Shown here piece after piece: positions 1 through 7,946 of a stretch of 41,512 bases of DNA. The stretch covers positions 1 to 41,512 of the forward strand of contig JAAVZE010000120.1 of NCBI GenBank assembly GCA_022791495.1, given 5' to 3'. Within the stretch, counting starts at the first letter, position 1, and each line of letters begins with the position of its first letter. The notes under the pieces were generated by a model. It was given only the letters and a program-made list of their open reading frames with translations. It was not told the origin of the DNA and made no database searches. This stretch comes from Eubacterium sp. GTDB lineage: Bacteria; Bacillota; Clostridia; Lachnospirales; Lachnospiraceae. The translations under genes were made by a program, and so were the position numbers.

Positions 1-140
1 AGGCCCGCTTTTCTTCCTTTACGAAAGGACTGAATGGGCTGTGTGACTGGCTTGCCAAATATAACTGCAAAGATGTTTGTATGGAATCTACCGGCAGGTA
101 CTGGATTCCGGTATTTAATATTTTGGAGCAGCACCAAATA
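1..140 (+). pseudogene. IS110-family transposase fragment, truncated
   Basis: Reading frame 3 from the window edge encodes about 44 residues that match the N-terminal part of IS110/IS116 (DEDD) transposases, including the motif MESTGRYWIPVFNILE. IS110 enzymes catalyse site-specific transposition and continue well past this motif. Here the match stops after the triplet for His at about 134, and the sequence switches to DNA homologous to the LRR gene at 10.4 kb. The element therefore lacks its catalytic C-terminal half on this side, and its start lies outside the window. It sits at the broken 3' end of the decayed LRR copy and probably took part in that rearrangement. The family call is confident; the breakpoint is accurate to a few bases. 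Confidence 0.8.
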
Positions 141-831
141 TATAGGAACAGATTAATTTTTTTAGTTTTTTACAGCTATTTACGTTGAACTTGCATTTTG
201 ATTTTCCAAAATACTCAAATTCCGTCAACTGGGGTAACTTTTTTGGCAAAATAACATGTTCTCCAACATGTACCTTTTTCAAATTTACGTGTTTACTCAG
301 ATTTTGAACTGGATATTTCTGATCTCAGACTGTATACAAATACACATCCTGCAACTGATGATGTTGTGAAAGATCCAGACCTTCTACAGAATTTGCTCTG
401 CAAAAAAAGCGTTTTATTTTTTTATTTTTCGATAGATCCAATTTTAAATCAAGCGCCATTTCACAGCCTTCGTCACCTAATTCACTGTACTGCGACAATT
501 CGTCTGCATCAATCTCCAGATCCTGCAGATTAGTAAAATATTCTATTCCTTGAAAATTAACATCTGTTGACAGCCCACGCCCGTATCCCGAATAGCCATA
601 CTCCAACTCTTCATATGTTATCTTTATTTTTGTTGTCTTGCTGATCTCCCAATCACTTAATATACTGTCCCTGTTCTTGTCTATATTGGCAAGAATAAAT
701 TGACGAAAATACGTGTCGGGAAATGTACTTTCTGTAATTTGTATATTTTCTGCCCGAACAGTATCTTTGTTCTGATTCATACCATAAATCAAAAACCCAA
801 TAAATAATAAATAAAATACTTTTGTTTTCAT
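141..831 (-). pseudogene. Decayed LRR/EF-hand secreted protein, copy A
   Basis: This is a broken paralogue of the intact LRR gene at 10166-11134. The start at 831 has the same AAGGAAG ribosome site. The first 168 residues encode a signal peptide, the FPDTYFRQF segment, an EF-hand-like loop (DKNRDSILSDWE) and the first repeats. A TGG codon (Trp in the intact copy) has become TGA, leaving a 325-831 open frame. Homology continues in the same frame past the stop, then ends at about 141 where IS110 DNA begins, so the last repeats are lost. It is probably inactive, although a short secreted N-terminal fragment could still be made. Confidence 0.85.
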
Positions 832-923
832 ATAGCACTTCCTTTCATAAAGTATTACAATTTATTACTCAGCTCCTAGATGATGCTCCAGGAGCTGAAA
901 TAACCAGAATACCATAATTGAAT

Positions 924-1380
924 CTATTTACTTGAAGATCCATAATTATGCGTAAAATTTTTATTATATTTGTCAAAAAATGTCATAGCCTCACTGTCAG
1001 AAACCACACTTGAATTAACTCTTTTGGCGTTTTTGGTTATATTCTCCATTTTAAATGTTACACTATTAAGCAGTGTATTTCTTAATCCTGTATCATCCGG
1101 TATAAATGTTTTGCCATCCAAAAGAATGGTGTGCTACTGCATCGGTTGCTGCATGGATGGCCATCCCATAATAATATAACTTCTTATCTGCTTCACTGGG
1201 AGCCCCTGGCAATCCTCCCTCTCTCCACTGTTCTGGAGCAAGAGTTCTTATATTTCTTCCGTGAAAAGTTGGAAACATTCCCTCTTTTAATGACAAAATT
1301 TTATCTGGCATTACTGATCCAAGTTTTATTTTTTGCAAATCTTGTTGTGTTCCATTATATTTTCCTGCAATAGCATCATT
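924..1380 (-). pseudogene. Decayed subtilase, copy A (C-terminal domain only)
   Basis: These bases match the last third of the intact subtilase at 11227-13185, including the DKILSLKEGMFPTFHGRN stretch, the AIHAATDAVAHHSFGW motif and the C-terminal end NYGSSSK. Three internal deletions are visible against the intact copy. One removes the whole signal peptide and protease domain, fusing the leader DNA at about 1381 to the C-terminal domain. One removes about 38 codons after FHGRN. One removes about 56 codons after HHSFGW and shifts the frame, ending a reading frame at TG-stop near 1093. Leader DNA homologous to 13195-13260 survives at 1381-1436. No active protease can come from this copy. Confidence 0.85.
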
Positions 1381-1436
1381 TTATTATATTGTTAGTTTAC
1401 AGAAAAAAATAGACAGCTAAACCAGCTTAATACAAT

Positions 1437-1493
1437 CAAACTATCCTCGTATAAAAAACTGTCATTTATAGTATCCCTTATTTTCTTCACATA
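1437..1493. other. Short gap between decayed copy A and the BspA-like gene
   Basis: Homology to the subtilase-B leader breaks off here after a further small deletion near 1436. No reading frame, promoter or convincing terminator hairpin is visible for the operon that ends at 1494. Confidence 0.4.
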
Positions 1494-2618
1494 CTAAACT
1501 TCACTTATTTCTATCTTCTCCCCATAGTAATCACTTGTTGTTTTTACCGCCCACCGATACGCCTTCTTACAACCTTTGGGCACCTGCAGCCTGATTCCTT
1601 TAAAAGCAAAGCTGTTCTCTATCTTTGGTGGCCTTTTTCCTTTAAATACATAAGTAATATTCTCTATATACGGACACCAAAAACCCTCTATCTTTTTAAC
1701 AGAGGCTGGGATGATAAACTTCTTTACAGGTCCTCCTGCAAAATTTGTCTTACTCAAATATGTTATTCCTTTAGGTACTGTAAATGTAGAATTCTTGACC
1801 GAAGCAGCAACTAACCGCCCTGTTTTTTTACTATAGACGCAATTCTCCGTTTCCGCATAATGTTTATTTTTCTTTGAAACATGAAATCTAACTACATTAT
1901 TAAAAAAAAGCGATTGAAAACCTATCTTATTCACAGAAGCAGGAATATAAAAATCAGTTGCTCCAGAACTATAGAAAATACTTTTATCTTCAATAGTTTT
2001 TACCCCTCTGGGAATACTCAGTTTTTTCATAGGCATTACGGAACCATATGCCAATTTACCATCTTTCGACAAAAGCACGCCATCCTCAACCTTATACTTT
2101 TTGTTTTTTGAAGAGACTGAAAACTTTTTCCACCTTACTTCACAAAAGTTTGTAATATTTTGCGTAATTCCTTTTGGAATGTTAATTTTTTTTCCGTTTT
2201 GAAGTTTTGTAAAACTGTTTGGTGTCACGTCTATTACTGTTTTTGGAATCACTATATTTTTAATTTTCTCCACCCTATTTATCATTTTTTTTGGTTTTAA
2301 CTTCCCATCATTTTCAGAAACCCAAAAGCCAAAAATATTATACTCTCTATACTCCTGGTCGTTGTCATACTTTGATCCTAACTTTGTAACTTTCTTCCCC
2401 CCTATCTTAGATGGTATTTTAAGAATACTTATCCCTTGATCTGAAACAGGTTCAATTAATGTAATCCATATTTGATCAGAGGCATAATTACAATATGTAT
2501 ATTTAAATTTTCCAATAGTTTCTGAATATTCCTCCTCTGATTTAGCAGCGCTGGTTGTATACGAATATAAAATGCACATGCATAAAAAACCTAATAAACC
2601 TAATTTTTTTAAACTCAT
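1494..2618 (-). CDS. Secreted BspA-type leucine-rich-repeat protein
   Basis: The 374-aa product starts with a signal peptide (residues 1-24, MSLKKLGLLGFLCMCILYSY and so on, ending near TSAAKS). It then has degenerate repeats of the BspA/LRR_5 type, seen as phrases such as ISILKIPSKIGGKKVTKLG, VVIPKTVIDVTP, LSIPRGVKTIEDKS, FYIPASVNKIG and FIIPASVKKIEG. Such proteins are exported and usually mediate binding at the cell surface, but no anchor motif (LPXTG or SLH) is visible. The ribosome site AGGAGG lies inside the end of the subtilase gene, 11 bases upstream, so the two are translated as a pair. It differs clearly in sequence from the EF-hand LRR protein paired with subtilase B. Its ligand is unknown. 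Confidence 0.75.
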   Translation of the reverse strand: MSLKKLGLLGFLCMCILYSYTTSAAKSEEEYSETIGKFKYTYCNYASDQIWITLIEPVSDQGISILKIPSKIGGKKVTKLGSKYDNDQEYREYNIFGFWVSENDGKLKPKKMINRVEKIKNIVIPKTVIDVTPNSFTKLQNGKKINIPKGITQNITNFCEVRWKKFSVSSKNKKYKVEDGVLLSKDGKLAYGSVMPMKKLSIPRGVKTIEDKSIFYSSGATDFYIPASVNKIGFQSLFFNNVVRFHVSKKNKHYAETENCVYSKKTGRLVAASVKNSTFTVPKGITYLSKTNFAGGPVKKFIIPASVKKIEGFWCPYIENITYVFKGKRPPKIENSFAFKGIRLQVPKGCKKAYRWAVKTTSDYYGEKIEISEV

Positions 2619-2629
2619 AAAATCGCCTC

Positions 2630-4714
2630 CTATTTCGATGATGAAGAATATGAATAACTACTAACCCTGGAGGCAGCATTCAAATCCATACTTGCAACAT
2701 TCTTATATAGATTAAATATTTGATAATCAGTAGGTGCCTGTGGAAGTATTAAATCATTTACGCTTAAGCTTTGCTTATTTATATATCTTTCCATTATCTG
2801 ACTGGCAATCTTCTGGGCATCTTTATATCTATTCCTGCATACCTCCGTACTATCCGCACGTTCTACTCCATTAACCTTAGTACTATGAGTTATCAACTTG
2901 CCCTGATACCTCACGCTATGAGCATAGGTATCTGTTGCTGCATGTATCGCCATTCCCCATATAAATGCACGCCTAAAACCAACGGTTTCTTTTTGAGCTT
3001 GCGCTTTTTCATTATTTTTATTTATATCTTTTATCCTTATTAATTCATTTGCCCATACATTATGGTTATCCATGTATTTAATATCACTTAACATAACAGT
3101 AGCATTATTATAATTTGGATTTGAGGCTTTGATTTGATTTCCTTTCCCATAATAATATATTGCATCACCCATTCTTGTAGCATAAATAACTGCTTTTATA
3201 TAGTTTGTATACTTGTAATATCCATGCCACCATGGATTTATGCTCATACGTTTAAATACATAGGTGTCCTTATCTATATATTTATCTGTATCCGGAAATC
3301 TGGCTCCTTCTCGCACATTAAAATACCCAGCTGATACCATATTGGCATGATTATTTCCATACCAACACCCTTCTACGCAACCTGTATCTTCAAAGGTAGT
3401 AATTTTCTCTTTATTTTCTTCAATTCGTAAATCTTGTTCACTTTTTCCTCTAGAATTAGTGTTCTTTTTAAACTCATCATAATGGTCTAGTGCATACTCA
3501 GCATCAACTAATCCACTTCCATATGATTCAGCTTCTCCATATAGATTCGCGCTCTCTTTTAACAGGTCTCTAACGAAATCTGCTGATGCACTTGGATCCC
3601 TTTCCCAAATCAAGGAAGCTGCTGCTGCCACCTGTGGCGCCGCCAGGCTTGTTCCTGAAGAAACCATCTCTGTTCCCAGAAATCCTGTTGTACGGACTAA
3701 TTCCCCAGGAGCAACAATCTCTATTTCTTCTCCCTTTGCACTATGCTCTGTCACCTCCCCCTGCTTATCTACAGAACCCACAGCTAACACTTCATCATAT
3801 GCAGCAGGATATTGAACACCATTATCCCCTGTGTTTCCTGCGGCTGCCACAATCAATATTCCCTCCTCAGAGGCAGCTTCGACTGCTTCTTCCAAAGCTT
3901 TTGAATATGTATTTAATCCGAAACTCATATTTATAATATTCACTTTCTGTTCTATCGCCAGATAAATTCCTTCGATAACACGACTTAATGGGGCTTGGTT
4001 TGCATCATCTAATACACGAATAGAATAAATTTCCGCATTGGGATTAATGCCTGTTATTCCCTCCCCATTGTCTTCTGCTGCGATTAAACTCGCGACACTG
4101 GAACCATGTCCGCTTCCATCCATAAATATCTTGGTCATTTCTTCTTCCCCTGGAACCAGACTTATTGAGTATGCCAGTGATATATCATTTCCCGCATCTA
4201 CTCCTGAATCAAGAAGAGCTATCTTGATCTTCCTTTTTAACTTATTCTTTTTGATTTTATCTGCATTTATCATCTGTACATTCCATTCATGACCAGAACT
4301 GTTCTTCTTATTCACTTTCTCCTGTTTTTTATGGGGTTTCTTTTCATTTAATATAATTTTATTGTTTTGGGTACTGGCCTCTACCATTGCATCTTCCTCA
4401 ACAAATTCTATGTTATCATCCACAGATAACTCTTTTACCTCTGTTTGGGATAATTCTAAAGAAATCATGTTATTCTCTTCCAGAAGATCCTGCTTATTGT
4501 CATTGATATTGTTGCTTTCTGAATAATTTTTTTTGATTTTAGCCAGAGGTCCTTTTGTTTTAGTCCTTATTATATATTCCTGGCCTGCCAAGGGCTTCTT
4601 AGCACTTGCTCCCTTACAAAATTCCGCATTAATACCAAATCCGGAATAGTACATCACCACCGCTGTCACCGTAATTGCAACACATAATTTCTTTGCGATT
4701 TCCTTCATTTTCAT
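2630..4714 (-). CDS. Secreted subtilisin-family (S8) protease with C-terminal H-x3-D-x3-H domain
   Basis: I chose the start at 4714 (MKMKEIAKK) because GGAGGAGG lies 7 bases upstream; this gives 694 aa. The order is signal peptide (about 1-31), a propeptide-like region (about 45-115), then the S8 domain. The catalytic Asp is at about 169 (LLDSGVD), His at about 203 (GSGHGSSVA), the oxyanion Asn at about 294 (AAAGNTG) and Ser at about 356 (SSGTSLAAP), so the triad is intact. After about 440 comes a second domain with GMAIHAATDTYAHS, an H-x3-D-x3-H arrangement like that of DUF6765 or zinc-dependent phospholipase-C folds. It ends in SSSSK without a sorting signal. The ATG overlaps the ligase stop (ATGA), so translation is coupled. 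Confidence 0.85.
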   Translation of the reverse strand: MKMKEIAKKLCVAITVTAVVMYYSGFGINAEFCKGASAKKPLAGQEYIIRTKTKGPLAKIKKNYSESNNINDNKQDLLEENNMISLELSQTEVKELSVDDNIEFVEEDAMVEASTQNNKIILNEKKPHKKQEKVNKKNSSGHEWNVQMINADKIKKNKLKRKIKIALLDSGVDAGNDISLAYSISLVPGEEEMTKIFMDGSGHGSSVASLIAAEDNGEGITGINPNAEIYSIRVLDDANQAPLSRVIEGIYLAIEQKVNIINMSFGLNTYSKALEEAVEAASEEGILIVAAAGNTGDNGVQYPAAYDEVLAVGSVDKQGEVTEHSAKGEEIEIVAPGELVRTTGFLGTEMVSSGTSLAAPQVAAAASLIWERDPSASADFVRDLLKESANLYGEAESYGSGLVDAEYALDHYDEFKKNTNSRGKSEQDLRIEENKEKITTFEDTGCVEGCWYGNNHANMVSAGYFNVREGARFPDTDKYIDKDTYVFKRMSINPWWHGYYKYTNYIKAVIYATRMGDAIYYYGKGNQIKASNPNYNNATVMLSDIKYMDNHNVWANELIRIKDINKNNEKAQAQKETVGFRRAFIWGMAIHAATDTYAHSVRYQGKLITHSTKVNGVERADSTEVCRNRYKDAQKIASQIMERYINKQSLSVNDLILPQAPTDYQIFNLYKNVASMDLNAASRVSSYSYSSSSK

Positions 4715-5904
4715 AATATTTCCTCCTCCACATTTGATATAAACCACGCTAATTTACCCGTTTTCTCACTTGGATATAAATAATCAACAAAGAAAAAATG
4801 AAACCTGCTTTTTTCCTGATATTTCTCATAATTTTCTAAAAATAACTGCTGTATCATATCCGTTTCTTCTTCCTCATCTATAACAAGATATACGTCAAAC
4901 TCATGATAATCCTTCTGTATAATTTGAAATTGAATCACTGCCTGCTGGAGAGCTAAATTGATTTTATCTATTACGTTGCAAAATAGGTCACTATGGCATT
5001 TGGTTCCATCTTTATTGTAAATCCAATCGTTCTCTCTTGCCATGTTCAGCTCTATTATCGGTTCCTGACTTCCACACTGACAATTGTGATTGTGAATTAT
5101 TTTTCCTCTATCCCCTATCTTGTAGCGAATAAAAGGCATTACCCTGTTATGTAACGATGTAATACATATATCATCTTCATTTTCCCCTGCTGTTTCAACA
5201 TACACATTATCTGTCATTACATGCAAACCACCATAAGGACATTCGTATGCGATACTATTCGCCTCATAGCACCCATACTGATCCGCTACCTTACATCTAA
5301 AAAAATCTGCAATTGAAGATTTTGCCTCACCGGTGATCCGTTCCCCTGTAAGTTCAATGTACCTTAATTCTGGCAATGATGGAAGACTATGCGCTTTTAT
5401 CACATTTATAAACAACAGTATAATAGACGGCTGTACAATCATCCATTTGGGACTAAACTCCACCATCCTATTATATATCTCCAGCACTTTACTCTCCGAC
5501 AGATCCATTTTATTGAAACCAAGTCCATATCTTGTCTCTTCGATCTGGAGATCTTCGCCATCCAGAATTTTAGTTGTAAAAAAGTAACACCTTTTATCTT
5601 TGGGTAATATACCATAATATTTTTTTCTCTTGATCCATAATGGCGTCAATGATTTAATTTTCTGGTCTTTTTTCCAAAGTATGTCCAGGCAGTCACCAGT
5701 GGATCCAGATGTCATAACATGCTCCAGTCTGTCTGATAAATGATCCATCATGTATTCTGGTGAAAATACGGAATCTATGTTTTGTCGTACCATATTTTTG
5801 TCAACGATAGGATAATCTTTCCACGACATTATTTTCTTATCAGCCAAATCTTTGTAAAATGGCACTTGTTCATAGGCATATTCAGCAATCTTATCTTTTG
5901 TCAT
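4711..5904 (-). CDS. PaaK/CapK-type adenylate-forming ligase
   Basis: The 397-aa protein resembles phenylacetate-CoA ligase and coenzyme F390 synthetase relatives, which activate a carboxylic acid as an acyl-adenylate. Visible hallmarks are the N-terminal YEQVPFYKDL segment (residues 11-20), the nucleotide loop TSGSTG (65-70), ELRYIELTGERITG (about 180-195), YGCYEANSIAYEC and the RYKIGDRGKI motif near 260. It is slightly shorter than typical PaaK (about 430 aa). AGGAGA precedes the ATG. An acyl carrier protein lies directly upstream and the subtilase overlaps its stop, so I infer that it loads an acid onto that carrier. The substrate cannot be read from the sequence; a LuxE-like acyl-protein synthetase role is an alternative. 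Confidence 0.75.
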   Translation of the reverse strand: MTKDKIAEYAYEQVPFYKDLADKKIMSWKDYPIVDKNMVRQNIDSVFSPEYMMDHLSDRLEHVMTSGSTGDCLDILWKKDQKIKSLTPLWIKRKKYYGILPKDKRCYFFTTKILDGEDLQIEETRYGLGFNKMDLSESKVLEIYNRMVEFSPKWMIVQPSIILLFINVIKAHSLPSLPELRYIELTGERITGEAKSSIADFFRCKVADQYGCYEANSIAYECPYGGLHVMTDNVYVETAGENEDDICITSLHNRVMPFIRYKIGDRGKIIHNHNCQCGSQEPIIELNMARENDWIYNKDGTKCHSDLFCNVIDKINLALQQAVIQFQIIQKDYHEFDVYLVIDEEEETDMIQQLFLENYEKYQEKSRFHFFFVDYLYPSEKTGKLAWFISNVEEEIL

Positions 5905-5950
5905 AGTCTATTTCTCCTATCAAATGTTTATAGATCATACATATACTATT

Positions 5951-6229
5951 CTACTGCGCATCCAGTATCTTCTCTAAAATATACTCCACAAACTGTCCAA
6001 TATTATCTAAATTGTCTATCAAATCTGACATATCTTCGGTTAACTCCACATCATATTTTTCTTCCAAAGATATCAGCAGATCTACCAGAGAAACCGAATC
6101 ATATTTTAAATCTTCAAATAGATCAAGATCCTTTATCATTTCGTCTGTATCATTAGATCGAGCTTCTTCACTAAACTCAAAAATCTTTTCCATAAGTTCT
6201 TTTTCTAACTGAGCAAAGTCCTTATCCAT
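5951..6229 (-). CDS. Acyl carrier protein
   Basis: The 92-aa acidic helical protein has the phosphopantetheine attachment motif YDSVSLVDLL, with Ser45 as the expected modification site. Carrier proteins hold acyl groups as thioesters on that arm. The start has GGGAGGT upstream and lies 5 bases after the preceding stop; the ligase follows after 46 bases. The N-terminal helix is longer than in housekeeping AcpP (about 77 aa), and no fatty-acid genes are near, so this is a dedicated carrier for the neighbouring ligase (inference). A D-alanyl carrier (DltC-like) function is less likely because no dlt partners are present. Confidence 0.85.
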   Translation of the reverse strand: MDKDFAQLEKELMEKIFEFSEEARSNDTDEMIKDLDLFEDLKYDSVSLVDLLISLEEKYDVELTEDMSDLIDNLDNIGQFVEYILEKILDAQ

Positions 6230-6234
6230 AGCGG

Positions 6235-6981
6235 TTACCTCCCAATTATTTTCTTCATCTGTGTTTTCTCTACTGCTTCACTTCTTAGCCATCCTTCAAT
6301 TTTTCGCTCCGGCAAGTATACCTTCAGCCATATTCTTTTCTTGACTTTTTTATAATCACTCTGGTATTCTATTTTATCTTTTTTCGTTACCTTTGCCACT
6401 GCCTTTGACTTAGAGGAAGCTTCTTTATATATCTTTTCAGACTTCTTATCTAAGTGGATCTGTATTGCCTGTTTCGTATCATTTTGTTTTTTCTCATTCC
6501 AGGTAAGGATCGGCTCGTAGGAGTTATAGCCCTTGGAGACTGCCGCCTCCAGTTCTTGTGCACTTTGTTGTATGACACATACTTTATCCTTAAGCCCGTC
6601 ATCCAGGTAATTTATCAGAGGCGTCTCAGGCAAAATTCCCAATAAGTATATCATGCACATAAATACGACAATAAGTATTTGCAGCTTATTTTGCCTTCCT
6701 GTCATTGGAAACTCCATTTTTCGGTTTGCCCAACGAACTAATCCTTCATCTGCATTATGCGCCCATTCGCTGTCTCTTCCAAAGAAGGGTAGAATAGAAG
6801 TTCCAATCAACGCAACCAGCTTGATCCCAACTTCCCTTAATTTAAGTTTTCGGAATATCGCTCTTATTACACCAAATACAAAAAAGAGTAATACACAGAT
6901 AATCATAACTTCAACGGCAAACCGAACAGTCCAGGATAATGAATAAAAGTCCTGCCAAAGACCATAGTATATCTTTTTCAT
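6235..6981 (-). CDS. Membrane protein with SH3-like C-terminal domain
   Basis: The 248-aa protein has two clear hydrophobic segments (about 19-42 FAVEVMIICVLLFFVFGVI and 101-120 LQILIVVFMCMIYLLGILP) and a weaker one near 52-68. These are followed by a soluble tail. Residues about 180-240 (KIYKEASSKSKAVAKVTKKD through WLKVYLPERKIEGWLRSEAV) have the spacing of a bacterial SH3 domain, including the closing G-W-L. Such domains often bind peptides or cell-wall material. Its ATG overlaps the stop of the SPFH-like gene (ATGA). I do not recognise a named family; a role as membrane anchor or scaffold for the complex is inference. Confidence 0.6.
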   Translation of the reverse strand: MKKIYYGLWQDFYSLSWTVRFAVEVMIICVLLFFVFGVIRAIFRKLKLREVGIKLVALIGTSILPFFGRDSEWAHNADEGLVRWANRKMEFPMTGRQNKLQILIVVFMCMIYLLGILPETPLINYLDDGLKDKVCVIQQSAQELEAAVSKGYNSYEPILTWNEKKQNDTKQAIQIHLDKKSEKIYKEASSKSKAVAKVTKKDKIEYQSDYKKVKKRIWLKVYLPERKIEGWLRSEAVEKTQMKKIIGR

Positions 6982-7946
6982 AAGAAATCTCCATCTTTTA
7001 CATCAACTTCTTCCTGCGTTTTTTCTTCAATCTGTCCACTCATGTTATCCTGCAATCTTGTTTGTGTTCCCGTATTCATAAAATCTACCTTGCCGATCGC
7101 CTCACCCAGTTCGTCTTGAAACTTTTGATCCGTTAAAAAGTCTTCTCTTCTGGCTTCTAACAATACACTCAGATCCTTCTCCCGTTTTTCTTCAATGTAT
7201 TTATATAGTTCTTTTCCACTCATTTCTCCACTTAAATACTCCATGGCAATAGGCGCCAGTGGCCCAAATGCTTCCGCTGCTTTTTGTAACTGCTGGGCTT
7301 TCACTTCATGCACATGGTATTCACTCTGCAAAATTTCTTTTTGCTTTTCATTCTTATCCACTTTAACGATAGCATCATTCTTTTGCTCACGGATCACAAT
7401 ATCCTTATTGATATCCGATCGAATCATTTTTTTTGCATTTTCATCTGGTTGTACTTCTACTACGATATCAAAGAACTTTAAGCTTATATTTCTATATAAT
7501 ATCTCCTCAATACTTTGCACTAACTCTTTTTCCAGCGCATTACCCTGCTGCATTTCCCACCTGCCATCATGTCTGTTTAATAAACTACGCACTTCTCTTA
7601 CTACCAATTGAATACTGTCTGTGCCATCTTTAAAATAATAATTTCTTATATCCTTTAATGTATAGGACATACTCATATTCACTTTAAAATAAAAACCATT
7701 GTTTTTCATTGCTACATTAAAAGTATGGCGACTTGTCTTTTTACTTATTGCAAAAACAACTTTTACATTGTATTTCCCACGTCTTATATCCGATGTATAC
7801 ACCTTTTTATAATTATCAATCAAATAACTTCCATTTTCACCATCTTTATCTCTATACAAAAGAATACATTGATTCTCATCTGCAACGGGAACCCGGTCTA
7901 AAATCCCAAAACTAAATTTTTCTTTACTAATTATAAATTCACACAT
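6978..7946 (-). CDS. SPFH/band-7-like protein
   Basis: The 322-aa protein has a beta-rich N-terminal half ending in phrases typical of SPFH domains: FYFKVNMSMSYTLKDIRNYY, then SIQLVVREVRSLL, then LYRNISLKFFDIVVEVQP. A long charged helix follows (residues about 190-300, rich in K, E and Q) that could form a coiled coil. SPFH proteins (stomatin, flotillin, HflK/C, YdjI-type) build oligomeric membrane-associated platforms. This one lacks an N-terminal transmembrane helix, so it would rely on a partner such as the adjacent membrane protein. GGAGG precedes the ATG, which overlaps the 3' end of the 518-aa gene by 8 bases. The family assignment is from pattern only and moderately uncertain. Confidence 0.5.
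   Translation of the reverse strand: MCEFIISKEKFSFGILDRVPVADENQCILLYRDKDGENGSYLIDNYKKVYTSDIRRGKYNVKVVFAISKKTSRHTFNVAMKNNGFYFKVNMSMSYTLKDIRNYYFKDGTDSIQLVVREVRSLLNRHDGRWEMQQGNALEKELVQSIEEILYRNISLKFFDIVVEVQPDENAKKMIRSDINKDIVIREQKNDAIVKVDKNEKQKEILQSEYHVHEVKAQQLQKAAEAFGPLAPIAMEYLSGEMSGKELYKYIEEKREKDLSVLLEARREDFLTDQKFQDELGEAIGKVDFMNTGTQTRLQDNMSGQIEEKTQEEVDVKDGDFL

Noticed and set aside
1-140. An active IS110 insertion sequence
   Set aside because: The transposase frame breaks off within the N-terminal third, so only a fragment is present here.
6978-7946. Calling the 322-aa protein a confirmed stomatin/flotillin
   Set aside because: Only the general SPFH pattern is visible and there is no N-terminal membrane helix, so I kept it as SPFH-like.
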